Positions 38,377 through 48,070 of a stretch of DNA of 64,000 nucleotides are shown here, piece after piece (position 1 is the stretch's first letter; every line of letters starts with the position of its first letter). Origin of the DNA: Leifsonia psychrotolerans (GTDB lineage: Bacteria; Actinomycetota; Actinomycetes; Actinomycetales; Microbacteriaceae); NCBI RefSeq assembly GCF_013410665.1, contig NZ_JACCFM010000001.1:3658001-3722000 (forward strand), read 5' to 3'. The notes under the pieces were generated by a model. It had not been told where the DNA came from, made no database searches, and worked only from the letters and a program-made list of their open reading frames with translations. Position numbers and translations under genes: made by a program.

Positions 38377-39501
38377 GTGAGTATGGAGATTGAAATCGGC
38401 CGTTCCAAGCGCGCTCGTCGCGTTTACGCCTTTGACGACATCGCGATCGTTCCGAGCCGTCGCACGCGCGACCCGGAGGACGTCTCGGTCAGTTGGTCGA
38501 TTGACGCCTACCAATTCGACATCCCGATTCTGGCTGCACCGATGGACTCCGTCGTCTCGCCGACCACGGCGATCATGATGGGCCAGCTCGGCGGCGTGGG
38601 GGTGCTCGACCTCGAGGGCCTCTGGACCCGCTACGAGAACCCCGAGCCGATGCTTGCCGAGATTCGCACCCTCCCCGCCGACAAGGCGACGGCACGGATG
38701 CAGGAGATCTACTCCGCCCCGATCAAACCTGAGTTGATCTCCGAGCGTTTGGCCGAGATCCGTGCCGCCGGCGTCACCGTTGCCGCAGCACTCTCGCCGC
38801 AGCGCACCCAGGAATTGTACGAAACTGTTGTCGCCGCCGGCGTCGACCTCTTCGTCATTCGGGGCACCACGGTCTCGGCCGAGCACGTCTCGCAGAACCA
38901 AGAGCCGCTGAACCTGAAAAAGTTCATCTACGAACTCGACGTGCCCGTTATCGTCGGGGGTGCGGCCACCTACACGGCGGCCCTGCACCTCATGCGCACC
39001 GGAGCAGCCGGCGTGCTGGTCGGCTTCGGTGGCGGCGCGGCTTCGACCACGCGCGCAACCCTCGGCATCCACGCGCCGATGGCGACGGCCGTTGCCGATG
39101 TCGCCGGCGCTCGCCGCGACTACATGGACGAATCCGGCGGCCGTTATGTGCACGTCATCGCCGACGGCGGTCTCGGCACCTCGGGCGACATCGTCAAGGC
39201 CATCGCCTGTGGAGCCGACGCCGTCATGCTGGGCTCGACCTTGGCTCGGTCGACGGATGCTCCCGGTGGCGGATTCCACTGGGGCGCCGAAGCGCACCAC
39301 TCCCAGCTTCCGCGCGGCAAGCGTGTCGAGGTTGGCACCGTGGCGCCGCTCGAAGAGATTCTCTACGGACCGGCACCCGTTGCCGACGGCACCGCGAACC
39401 TCGTCGGTGCGCTGCGCCGCTCGATGGCGACCACCGGATATTCCGACCTGAAGGAATTCCAGCGAGTCGAAGTGGTTGTCGCGCCGTACCCGGTGAACTA
39501 G
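38377..39501 (+). CDS. guaB3: GuaB3-family IMP dehydrogenase-related protein
   Basis: A 374-residue TIM-barrel protein of the actinobacterial GuaB3 family, without CBS domains. It has YAFDDIAIVPSRRTRDPEDVSVSW, DIPILAAPMDSVVSP and HVIADGGLGTSGDIVKAIACGADAVMLGS. At the place of the IMPDH catalytic loop it reads GFGGGAASTTRATLGI, with Ser where GuaB has Cys, so the usual thioimidate chemistry is unlikely. Actual reaction unknown. It starts with GTG 38377 directly after a -10 box. Confidence 0.9.
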   Translation: MSMEIEIGRSKRARRVYAFDDIAIVPSRRTRDPEDVSVSWSIDAYQFDIPILAAPMDSVVSPTTAIMMGQLGGVGVLDLEGLWTRYENPEPMLAEIRTLPADKATARMQEIYSAPIKPELISERLAEIRAAGVTVAAALSPQRTQELYETVVAAGVDLFVIRGTTVSAEHVSQNQEPLNLKKFIYELDVPVIVGGAATYTAALHLMRTGAAGVLVGFGGGAASTTRATLGIHAPMATAVADVAGARRDYMDESGGRYVHVIADGGLGTSGDIVKAIACGADAVMLGSTLARSTDAPGGGFHWGAEAHHSQLPRGKRVEVGTVAPLEEILYGPAPVADGTANLVGALRRSMATTGYSDLKEFQRVEVVVAPYPVN

Positions 39502-39542
39502 CGTCGAGTTAAGCGTCTTGCCGTTTGGATGGGAGTCCGCAC

Positions 39543-41273
39543 ATGGCCACGAGCAACTCTGTGACACGTTCCACGAAACTGGGGCCGGAGGAGCGCGAGG
39601 CCGCGCTCGCCCGGCTCAAGGAAAAAGAGCTTGACATCTTGGTCGTCGGTGGCGGCATCGTTGGTGCCGGCAGCGCGATGGATGCGGTCACACGCGGGCT
39701 GAGTGTCGGCTTGCTTGAGGCGCGTGACTGGGCTTCCGGCACGTCGAGCCGCTCGTCGAAGCTCGTGCACGGCGGAATCCGTTATCTGGAACAGCTCGAC
39801 TTTCGTCTCGTGCGTGAGGCGTTGATCGAACGCGGTCTGCTGTTGCAACGCATCGCACCACATCTGGTCAAGCCCGTGCGTTTTCTGTACCCGCTGAAGA
39901 AGCGCGTCACCGAGCGGTTCTATGTGGGCGCCGGAATGCTGCTCTACGACATCTTTTCGTACAGTGGCGGCATGCCGCCGGGCGTGCCGCACCACCGCCA
40001 CCTGTCGAAGTCTCAGGTGAAGAAGCTGATGCCGAGCATTGCGGATGGCGCACTGGTCGGCGGCATCACGTACTACGACGCCCAGGTCGACGATGCGCGC
40101 TACGTGGCGTCACTCGTGCGCACCGCGTCGTTCTATGGTGCCCACGTGGCGAGCCGGGTGCGTGTCGAAGGTTTCATCAAGGTGGGGGAGAGGGTCGTCG
40201 GCGTCCACGCCCACGACCTGCAAACCGGCGAACGGTTCGAGGTGCGGGCGAAGCAGGTCGTAAACGCGACCGGAGTGTGGACCGATGACACTCAGCGCAT
40301 GGTGGGGGAACGCGGCACCTTCAAGGTGCGGGCGTCCAAGGGCATTCACCTGGTGGTGCCGCGCGACAGGTTCCAGTCGGCGATGGGACTGCTGCTGCGC
40401 ACCGAGAAAAGTGTGCTGTTCGTGATTCCGTGGGGTCGGCACTGGCTGATCGGCACCACAGACACCGATTGGCACCTGGACAAGGCGCATCCGGCCGCCA
40501 CTGCTGCCGACATCGACTATCTGCTCGAACATGTGAACTCGGTGCTGAGCGTGCCGCTGACCCGCGAAGACGTCGAAGGCGTCTACGCCGGGTTGCGTCC
40601 GCTGCTCGCCGGTGAATCGGACCAAACCTCGAAGTTGTCCCGCGAGCACCTTGTCGGGCATTCCGTGCCGGGTCTCGTGGTGATCGCCGGTGGCAAGTGG
40701 ACCACCTACCGTGTGATGGCCAAGGATGCCATTGATGCGGCAGTCGACGCGCTCGACGGGCGTATACCGGCCTCGACGACGCAGAACATCCCGCTGCTCG
40801 GCGCGGAGGGGTATCAGGCAGCGTGGAACAAGCGCGGCAAGATCGCAAAGGCGTTCGGGCTGCACACTGCCCGGGTCGAGCATCTCCTGAACCGGTATGG
40901 CACTCTCACCGACGAACTGCTTGACCTCATTCGCGACAACCCCGCCCTGGCGCATCCGCTGCCCGGTGCCGACGACTACATCGAAGCAGAAATCGTCTAT
41001 GCGGCAACCCATGAGGGGGCGTTGCACCTCGACGATGTGCTCGCTCGCCGCACCCGGATCTCGATCGAAGCTTGGGACCGTGGTGCGTCAGCCGCGCCGG
41101 TCGCCGCCCGACTGATGGCTCAGGCCCTCGGCTGGGACGCCGACACCGAAGAACACGAGGTCGCGGTGTACCTGAAGCGGGTTGCGGCCGAGCGAGCCTC
41201 GCAGGAGCAGCCCGACGACGAATCGGCCGACCGGGTACGGCTGGAGGCTCCCGACATCGTCTCGTCGTCCTAA
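39543..41273 (+). CDS. glpD: Aerobic glycerol-3-phosphate dehydrogenase
   Basis: A membrane-associated FAD enzyme that oxidises sn-glycerol-3-phosphate to dihydroxyacetone phosphate and feeds electrons to the quinone pool. The FAD motif is ILVVGGGIVGAGSAMDAVTRGLSVGLLE, followed by DWASGTSSRSSKLVHGGIRYLEQLDF, SKGIHLVVPRDRF and GTTDTDW. The C-terminal helical domain ends in the 576-residue protein. I chose ATG 39543 with GGGAG 7 nt upstream over a TTG at 39525. It follows guaB3 by ~40 bp. Confidence 0.95.
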   Translation: MATSNSVTRSTKLGPEEREAALARLKEKELDILVVGGGIVGAGSAMDAVTRGLSVGLLEARDWASGTSSRSSKLVHGGIRYLEQLDFRLVREALIERGLLLQRIAPHLVKPVRFLYPLKKRVTERFYVGAGMLLYDIFSYSGGMPPGVPHHRHLSKSQVKKLMPSIADGALVGGITYYDAQVDDARYVASLVRTASFYGAHVASRVRVEGFIKVGERVVGVHAHDLQTGERFEVRAKQVVNATGVWTDDTQRMVGERGTFKVRASKGIHLVVPRDRFQSAMGLLLRTEKSVLFVIPWGRHWLIGTTDTDWHLDKAHPAATAADIDYLLEHVNSVLSVPLTREDVEGVYAGLRPLLAGESDQTSKLSREHLVGHSVPGLVVIAGGKWTTYRVMAKDAIDAAVDALDGRIPASTTQNIPLLGAEGYQAAWNKRGKIAKAFGLHTARVEHLLNRYGTLTDELLDLIRDNPALAHPLPGADDYIEAEIVYAATHEGALHLDDVLARRTRISIEAWDRGASAAPVAARLMAQALGWDADTEEHEVAVYLKRVAAERASQEQPDDESADRVRLEAPDIVSSS

Positions 41274-41454
41274 CAGCGGGAAAGACACCCAGTTCAGGGG
41301 TGAAAAGCGGGTTCTCGGCGTTTCGGTGACGACCGCCTGCAATGCTGGTGAGTACGAAGAGTTTCGTGGGCGTGCCGTAGCCCCACAGATAGCACTTCAC
41401 GCGATCGGCGTACCGGGCCGAGGGACTATTTCTTGAGCACGGCGTGGAGTTTCT

Positions 41455-44247
41455 GTGAGTCTGCGTCAGCCCGCCGATCTGCCCGAGCGAACCTCGCTTG
41501 TGCGACAAGCGCGCGAGGTGCTCGCCGCGGCGAAGGGCGGCACCATCCTGGTGACCGGGCTATCCGGCATGGGCAAAACCACATTTTTGCGCACGATCGA
41601 GCCGACGGATAAACGCTGGAAGATCGTGAACGTCACGGCCGACCCCTATGAGGCGGATCAGCCGTTCGCGGCCGTGGAACGCATCCTTCGATTCGTGAGC
41701 TCGAAACGGACGGCGTTCGTGCCCGTGGATGCCGTCGCCCACCCGCGGCAGATTGGCGGACGGCTCCTCGACGAGTTCGACCGCTCGCGCCTTCCCGTGC
41801 TTCTCACAGTCGACGATGCGCAGTGGTTGGATCCGGCGTCGGCGCGGGCGTTGCGGTTTGCAGCAAACCGGATGCTCGACGGCCGTTTCGTGGCGGTCGT
41901 TGCGACCCGGCCGAGCGCCCGGCAGAACGCGTTTGTGCAGTTGCTCACCGAATTGGCGGCCACTGGTGAGCGCCATCTTGCTCTGGCGATTGAGCCCCTG
42001 GCGGCCCAGAGCGTACAGACCTTCGCCGGTCGGGCTCTCGGACGCGGCATTTCGATGCGGAGCGCCCAGCAGCTCAGGGAAGCGACGGGGGGATCCCCAG
42101 CCTTGCTGACCGCAGCGTTGGATGTGATCGGAGCGACAGCGCACGAGACGACGTCTCTGTGGGAAATGCCTATTCCGCTGGTCGCCGCCGCCCGCAACCC
42201 GTTTGCTCGGTTACTCGAATCGGCCTCCCGGCCGGCCCAAAACCTGGCCGAAATCGCCGCCATCCTCCGCAGCCCGGTGCCGGTGGCCGCGATCCGGCAG
42301 GTTGCGGCCGCGCTACGCCGTGAAGTCGACCTCGATGCAGCCCGGGAAGCCGGCCTCATCGAGGTATATTCCTGGCAAGGTGACCTCTGGCTGCGGCCAC
42401 GACACGACCTTCTCACGCACTCGATTGAGCAGAGCCTCGACCCGGCTCTCACTCGGCACATCCACCGGGCGGCGGGGACCGTGCTGCCCGGTCGGGCAGG
42501 ATTGCGGCACAGTTTGTGCGCAGCCACGGAAGCCGACGGCCCACTGCTCGCCGCGGTGCGAATGCTGGCACAGTCGTCGCAGAGCGTCGCGGAGGCCGAC
42601 GAGGCGATCCGCACGTTGCGGATCGTGCTGGATCTCCTTCCGCCGGGGCCCGAGTACGACGACGCGTTGCTCGATCTGGTTCTGCTCGCACTCCGCTTTC
42701 GTCGGCATCAGAATGTGCTCGACCTGCTGCCCCAGATTGAGGCACTTCCGAACGGGCCGGTCGCTGCGGCCGTCCGGGTCGAGACGCTCGCGGTGTCGGG
42801 GAGGCTCGACCGCGCCCTCGTCGAAGCAAAGGACTACGACGGCTCGGCTCCGGAGAACGATTCTGCCGAGGGTCGCATCGTGCGGGCCTATATCGCCGGG
42901 CAGATCCCGCAATTTCAATTGACGACCGGGGACATGGCGCCGATTCTCGAGCAGGTGGCCGTCGGTCGACGCCGGGTGAATGACGTGAGGACGACGGATG
43001 CCGAGGCTGTCGACCCCCGGTTGCGCTGGATGTTCAATGCCGATAGCCAGCACATGCGTCTGCTCGGCTGGGCGATCACGGGCGCCTCCCGCACCGGCTC
43101 CTCCGCCGAGCTGAGTGCGGCTTTTGCAGAACTGAGCGGTTTGATCGAGAAGGCCGCGGCATCACCGGAGCTCGTCGACGCCCTCGTGACGCGCTCGGGC
43201 ATCCGAATGCAAACCGGCGACGTCCCCGGAACCCTTTCCGATATGCTGGCGGCCCGCTCGGTGCTCGCACGGTATCCGCACGCCTGGACGGCAGGGCACG
43301 TGCCGGTGATCCGTGCGCACGCGCAGTATCTCCTGGGTGATTGGGAGGGCTCGTTGGCCACGGCGGACACGGCGCTCAGTCACGTGTGGGACGAGACCGC
43401 CTTCTCGATTCGCCCGGTGACATACGCCGTGGCGTCATTGGTGCGTGCTTCACGCGGTGAGAAAGCCGCCGTTCTCGCGCTTGTCGAAGCCGGCGAGCGG
43501 TCTCGGGTGAGCCCGCACGAGACCTATGAGTCCGCGATGGCCGTGATCGCGCAGGCCGAACTGGCGCGAGCGCTGGGAGACCCCGAAGACGTGCTCCGAA
43601 TCTGCTCGGCACCGAGCCTTCGCGCACTGGAATCCACCACGCGCGGCTGGCTGACGTACCGAGTGGAGGCGCTCGCAGGGCTTGGCCGCGTCGGTGAGGC
43701 GCGTCAGGCTCTGGCCGAGATCAGCGCACTGGCGGCCGGCAAATGGCAACCGTTCCACGGATCGATCACCTGGCTGAACGCTCGCGTCGAAGACGCTGCC
43801 GGGCATCACAAGACCGCGCACGAGCTCTACCAGCGGGCACTCTGTGAGCCGGCTGCCGTGTCGTATCCGTTCCCTCTCGCCCGAGTTCGTTTCGACTATG
43901 GACGACTTTTGCTTGCGGTTGGCCGGGATGCGGAGGCGCTCGAGCAGCTGCAGCTGGCCGCAGCGACGTTCACCCAGCTGGGCGCGGCCCCCGACCTTGA
44001 GCGGGCCGTGCGGCTGATCAGGCTCGCCGGCGGTACCGACGACGCCGTACCCATCGACCCGTTCGACACGCTCACCGAGCGGGAGCGGCAGATCGCCCAT
44101 CATGCGTCGCGCGGCCACACCAACCGTGAGATCGCCGAAACGCTGTTTCTCTCGGTTACGACCATCAACTTTCACATGCGCAATGTGATGTCGAAGCTGG
44201 GACTGGTCTCGCGCCGACAATTGCGTTCGATGGTCGGTGGCGCATAG
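41455..44247 (+). CDS. LuxR-family transcriptional regulator with AAA-type ATPase domain (LAL type)
   Basis: A 930-residue regulator. The N-terminal NTPase has Walker A LVTGLSGMGKTTFLRTI (about residues 31-47) and Walker B PVLLTVDDAQWLD. The long middle part is helical and repeat-like (TPR-type signal). The C-terminal ~60 residues are a LuxR helix-turn-helix, LTERERQIAHHASRGHTNREIAETLFLSVTTINFHMRNVMSKLGLVSRRQL. Such proteins bind ATP and an unknown inducer and activate transcription. GTG start after GTGGAG. The surface-protein gene downstream is a candidate target by proximity only. Confidence 0.9.
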   Translation: MSLRQPADLPERTSLVRQAREVLAAAKGGTILVTGLSGMGKTTFLRTIEPTDKRWKIVNVTADPYEADQPFAAVERILRFVSSKRTAFVPVDAVAHPRQIGGRLLDEFDRSRLPVLLTVDDAQWLDPASARALRFAANRMLDGRFVAVVATRPSARQNAFVQLLTELAATGERHLALAIEPLAAQSVQTFAGRALGRGISMRSAQQLREATGGSPALLTAALDVIGATAHETTSLWEMPIPLVAAARNPFARLLESASRPAQNLAEIAAILRSPVPVAAIRQVAAALRREVDLDAAREAGLIEVYSWQGDLWLRPRHDLLTHSIEQSLDPALTRHIHRAAGTVLPGRAGLRHSLCAATEADGPLLAAVRMLAQSSQSVAEADEAIRTLRIVLDLLPPGPEYDDALLDLVLLALRFRRHQNVLDLLPQIEALPNGPVAAAVRVETLAVSGRLDRALVEAKDYDGSAPENDSAEGRIVRAYIAGQIPQFQLTTGDMAPILEQVAVGRRRVNDVRTTDAEAVDPRLRWMFNADSQHMRLLGWAITGASRTGSSAELSAAFAELSGLIEKAAASPELVDALVTRSGIRMQTGDVPGTLSDMLAARSVLARYPHAWTAGHVPVIRAHAQYLLGDWEGSLATADTALSHVWDETAFSIRPVTYAVASLVRASRGEKAAVLALVEAGERSRVSPHETYESAMAVIAQAELARALGDPEDVLRICSAPSLRALESTTRGWLTYRVEALAGLGRVGEARQALAEISALAAGKWQPFHGSITWLNARVEDAAGHHKTAHELYQRALCEPAAVSYPFPLARVRFDYGRLLLAVGRDAEALEQLQLAAATFTQLGAAPDLERAVRLIRLAGGTDDAVPIDPFDTLTERERQIAHHASRGHTNREIAETLFLSVTTINFHMRNVMSKLGLVSRRQLRSMVGGA

Positions 44248-44273
44248 CCGCCTGAACTGACCCGTTTGCGTAC

Positions 44274-44296
44274 CCGTTAGAAAGTAACGGTTTTTT
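44274..44296 (+). terminator. Weak intrinsic terminator after the LuxR regulator
   Basis: CCGTTA-GAAAG-TAACGG followed by six T. The stem is only 6 bp but placement (27 nt after the stop) and the T-run fit a terminator. Confidence 0.65.
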
Positions 44297-44306
44297 CCGC
44301 TTCTCC

Positions 44307-44335
44307 TTACTGGGCCGACAGGGCGCTCGTAGCGT
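44307..44335 (+). promoter_or_regulatory. Putative promoter of the Ig-repeat surface protein gene
   Basis: TTACTG (44307-44312), a 17-bp spacer and TAGCGT (44330-44335). The leader would be ~145 nt, longer than at most genes here. Confidence 0.45.
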
Positions 44336-44485
44336 GAGTTCTCGTGCCCGCCGAAGAGCCACAGTGTGGACGGGGGCATCCAGCCGCTGGTCTTCGTACT
44401 CGAGACCGCTTCTTCGTACCCAAGAATCTGCCCTTTTCCCCGGGCATGCGGCTGCCGACGCCCACCGAAAAGGAACTCGAATCCA

Positions 44486-47400
44486 ATGGCAGTTCGTGCT
44501 GCGCTCACGCCTCTTCAGCCGGCCCCGGATCACATCCGTCTGGGTCACCACGCACCTGCAGGGTTTCGCCTGCGTGCCTTCGCCGCCCTCGCGGCCCTCG
44601 CGCTGACCACGACTGGCCTGACCGCGCTGGGCGTTCTGGTCGGCCCTGACGCGGCGAGTGCGGCAGACACCACGATCGCATTCACGAGCCCCGCCGTCAC
44701 CGTGTGGACGGTGCCGGCCGGAGTCACGCGCATCACGGCGACGGTCACCGGTGCGTCAGGCGGAAGCGGCGACTCGGAGGTCAACTTTCCGGGAACCACG
44801 TGGCCGATGACGGACGACGGCCGCGGTGGCGCGGGGGCGCTCGTCGCTGGCACGTTCGCCGTGACTCCGGGTGAGTCGCTGCGCCTGTGGGGTTCGACGG
44901 TCGGTGGCGCTGTTGGAGGCCGCAACTCGCCGGGCGCCGGCGGCTCCGGCTACACCGCGGGCGGTGCAGGCGGCAAAGGCGACCCGATCAATTCACTGAC
45001 CAGAGCGGGAGCGGGCGGCGGTGGCTCCAGCGCCATCACGCGCAACGACGGCACGGCCATCCTGGTCGCTGCCGGTGGTGGTGGCGGGGCCGGACGCGGC
45101 GGAATCTGGCTCAACTGCAGCGCGGGTCAGGGCGGTCCCGCTGGCCTCGCCGGTGCGAACGCAACGGGGACTTGTGCAGGCAAGGGCGCAGGCGGAAACG
45201 CGAGCGGGCAAAGCTCGGGGGCCGGCAGTGCGGGTGGCTCAGCAGGTGGCGCTTCGGCCGGCGGCGGCGCCGGCGGCGGTGGTGCAGGATACCGCCACGG
45301 CGGTAATGGCGGGACTGCCGGTCGTGTGGGCGGGAGCGGTGGCGGTGGTGGTGGGGGCGGCGATTCCTTCGCGAGTGGCGACGGCGTGATTGGTTCCGCG
45401 CTCGCCGGTGGCGGCGGACGGGTCACTCTCACCTACTCGCCGTCGTTCGATACTCAGCTCTCGTTCAGTGCATCGAAGCCCTCGACCGTGGTCGGCGACC
45501 CGATCGGCTTCACCGCTCAGGTGAGTTCCTCCGCTCTGCCGGCGGAGACGCCGACCGGATCGGTCGCGTTGTACACGGCATCCGGCGGTCTTGTCGAGAC
45601 AGCCCCCGTGATCGACGGCGTCGCGACATTTCCGGCCCGACTTTTCGCCGTGGGGTCATACACACTGACGGCGCGGTTCACCGCCGATGATCTGCGATTC
45701 CATGACTCAGCGCAGACGCTCACCGTTGACATCGCACAGGGTCCCACCCAAACGACGTTGGCGAGCCAGACGACCGCGGTCTTCGGGGAGCCGATCACCG
45801 CCACGATCACCGTGAGCCCGGTCGCACCGGCCGCGGGTGCACCGAGCGGCACCGTGAGACTGCAGACCGAGAGTGGTACGCCGATCGGCGAGGCCGAACT
45901 CGATGCGAGCGGGCAGGCAACGATCGAGTTCACCCCCGCAGCACCGGCAGGCCTTCGGGTGCTCGCCGTCTACGTCGGCAGCTCCGAGTTCGAAGCATCC
46001 GCGTCGCTCCCCACCGATCTCACGATTGAGAAGGGGCAGAGTACGGTCGATCTCACTGCAACCGCGGTATCGACGGTGTGGGGGGAATCGGTCAGCTTCA
46101 CAGCGGGGGTGAGCGCCACGGCACCTGCTGTCGGCCTGCCGACCGGCACCGTTGAATTCTTTATCAACGGGGCCAGCGTCGGCATCGGGACTCTGACCGA
46201 CGGTGAAGCCTCGTGGTCGGGCGCAGACCTCGAGGTCGGCAGCAATCTCGTGACCGCTGTCTACAACGGTGGGACCACCTTCGTCGGTTCCATGTCGCAG
46301 CCACTCGACCACCTCGTCGCCCCGTGCCCGACGACGACGACACTGACCAGTGACGCATCGACGACGGTCTACGGCCAGGCCGCTACCTTCACGGCGGATG
46401 TCGCCGCGAGCGCGCCCGGCGCCGGCGAACCGACGGGGATCGTCCACTTCTATGCGGGAGGCATCCTGGTGGACTCGCAGGCTGTCGTCGACGGCAGTGC
46501 GACGACCACGCTGTCGGAACTCCCAGTGGGAAGCCACCTGCTGACCGCTGTCTTCGACGGTGACGCTCGGTTCGTCGGCTCGGGCTCGATGGAATGTGTG
46601 CACGCGGTCACCGCCGCGGCCACGACCGTCGCACTGACGAGCGACGTGTTCTCGAGCGTGAGCGGACAGGACGTGACCTTCACGGCGGATGTCGCCGTGA
46701 CGGCACCCGGCGGAGGAACGCCGACCGGATCTGTCGCTTTCGCAATCGACGGAGGCGACGCCGTCGAGGTGCCCACCGCGAACGGGTCTGCCGCTCTCAG
46801 TGTGCACGGCCTCGCGGTCGGCCAGCACCGCATCGTCGCAACCTTCGTGGCCGACGGAAACTATTCTGGTTCGTCGGCCTCGGCACTTGATCATGAGGTC
46901 ATGCGGGCGGCCACGGTCATCAGCGTCGAAAGTGACGTGAACCCGGCCACGTTCGGTGAGACGGTCACCCTGACCGCACGCCTGACGGTCGTCGAGCCCG
47001 GTGCTGGAACTCCGACCGGAGACATCCGATTTCTGGTCGGTTCGGTGGAGGTCGGCACCGGCGCGCTGGTGGATGGCGTCGCATCCGTCGTGCTCAGCAC
47101 GAGTGCCGTCGGTCAGCACACCGTTGTCGCCGAGTTCGCCGGCGACGCGCAGTTCTCCGGATCGACGGGGGAGGGCGAGCCACTCGTCGTGACCCGTGCG
47201 GTCACCACGCTCGAGCTCAGCAGCGCGGCACCGCACACCGTGTTCGGTGAGCACCTCGGCCTCACTGCGGCACTCGGCGTCGTCGCGCCGGGACGCGGCA
47301 CCCCCCGCGGAACGGTGACGTTCTTTGCCGATGGAACGGTCATCGGCACCAGCACGCTCAATGCCGCGGGCACACAGGCCACACTCACCGTGCCATCCGC

Positions 47401-47986
47401 CCTCGGTGTGGGTGCCCATGTTCTGCGCGCTCACTATGCCGGCGACGACTCGTTCGAAGCGGCCGAGTCAGAACCGATTGAGCACGCCGTGAGCGTGGCG
47501 ACCGCAACGATCTCACTCGCTGCGCCGGCGACGAGCCTGGTGGGCGCTGAGGTCGCCTTCACTGCAGTAGTCGTTCCCCGCGGCGCCTCAGAGGGCGCGC
47601 CGACCGGACGCGTGCAGTTCTTCGCAGACGGAAAACCCGTCGGCGACCCGGTCGCCCTGGCAGCGACCCTCGGCTCTGCACACGCTGCGGTCTCGTCCTG
47701 GACGGCAGAGTTTCGCACCGCCTCTTTGACACTCGGAGAGCATGAGATCACGGCGCGCTACCTCGGTAATGCCGGGTTCGAGCGGGCCGACAGCGACCGG
47801 CTGGTGCACACCGTGATCCCCGCCACCGTGGCCACACAGATTCTCACGGCGTTGGGGCTGGCCGACACTGGGATACGCGGTGCTGCGCTGCTCGAACTGG
47901 CCGGACTGCTGGTGCTCGTTGGGGTCGGGGCAGGTCTGCTCAACCTGATCGTGCGCCGCCGCAGGCGGGTCGAGACCGCGAGTTAA
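44486..47986 (+). CDS. Cell-wall-anchored surface protein with Gly-rich region and eight Ig-like repeats
   Basis: A 1166-residue secreted protein. Residues 1-60 form a long signal peptide (hydrophobic core AFAALAALALTTTGLTALG, cleavage near ASAA/DTT). Residues ~100-320 are glycine-rich (GGAGGKGD, GGGGGGG-type runs). Eight Ig-like repeats of ~85-100 residues follow from ~321, each opening with a TTxxLxS-x(5-6)-VxG pattern and containing PTGxVxFxxxG and GxHxLTAxFxGD. At ~1125 LADTG fits the LAxTG motif of class E sortases, followed by a membrane segment and RRRRR. I chose ATG 44486 with AAGGAA upstream. Ligand or role unknown; adhesin-like. Confidence 0.85.
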   Translation: MAVRAALTPLQPAPDHIRLGHHAPAGFRLRAFAALAALALTTTGLTALGVLVGPDAASAADTTIAFTSPAVTVWTVPAGVTRITATVTGASGGSGDSEVNFPGTTWPMTDDGRGGAGALVAGTFAVTPGESLRLWGSTVGGAVGGRNSPGAGGSGYTAGGAGGKGDPINSLTRAGAGGGGSSAITRNDGTAILVAAGGGGGAGRGGIWLNCSAGQGGPAGLAGANATGTCAGKGAGGNASGQSSGAGSAGGSAGGASAGGGAGGGGAGYRHGGNGGTAGRVGGSGGGGGGGGDSFASGDGVIGSALAGGGGRVTLTYSPSFDTQLSFSASKPSTVVGDPIGFTAQVSSSALPAETPTGSVALYTASGGLVETAPVIDGVATFPARLFAVGSYTLTARFTADDLRFHDSAQTLTVDIAQGPTQTTLASQTTAVFGEPITATITVSPVAPAAGAPSGTVRLQTESGTPIGEAELDASGQATIEFTPAAPAGLRVLAVYVGSSEFEASASLPTDLTIEKGQSTVDLTATAVSTVWGESVSFTAGVSATAPAVGLPTGTVEFFINGASVGIGTLTDGEASWSGADLEVGSNLVTAVYNGGTTFVGSMSQPLDHLVAPCPTTTTLTSDASTTVYGQAATFTADVAASAPGAGEPTGIVHFYAGGILVDSQAVVDGSATTTLSELPVGSHLLTAVFDGDARFVGSGSMECVHAVTAAATTVALTSDVFSSVSGQDVTFTADVAVTAPGGGTPTGSVAFAIDGGDAVEVPTANGSAALSVHGLAVGQHRIVATFVADGNYSGSSASALDHEVMRAATVISVESDVNPATFGETVTLTARLTVVEPGAGTPTGDIRFLVGSVEVGTGALVDGVASVVLSTSAVGQHTVVAEFAGDAQFSGSTGEGEPLVVTRAVTTLELSSAAPHTVFGEHLGLTAALGVVAPGRGTPRGTVTFFADGTVIGTSTLNAAGTQATLTVPSALGVGAHVLRAHYAGDDSFEAAESEPIEHAVSVATATISLAAPATSLVGAEVAFTAVVVPRGASEGAPTGRVQFFADGKPVGDPVALAATLGSAHAAVSSWTAEFRTASLTLGEHEITARYLGNAGFERADSDRLVHTVIPATVATQILTALGLADTGIRGAALLELAGLLVLVGVGAGLLNLIVRRRRRVETAS

Positions 47987-48016
47987 CACCCTCCCACGGC
48001 ACTCGTGAATTCCCGG

Positions 48017-48046
48017 ACCGGGCCCATCGCACTGATGGGCCCGGTT
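48017..48046. terminator. Bidirectional terminator between the surface protein and HhH-GPD genes
   Basis: A perfect 12-bp stem ACCGGGCCCATC / GATGGGCCCGGT with a GCACT loop, 31 nt after the surface protein stop and ~25 bp from the stop of the convergent HhH-GPD gene. Followed by TTCTTC on the plus strand. Confidence 0.8.
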
Positions 48047-48070
48047 CTTCGTTCGTGTGGGGAACTCGGC

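Noticed and set aside
45707..47434. 575-codon minus-strand ORF opposite the Ig-repeat protein
   Set aside because: Shadow of the repeat-bearing plus-strand gene; composition is artefactual and there is no start signal.
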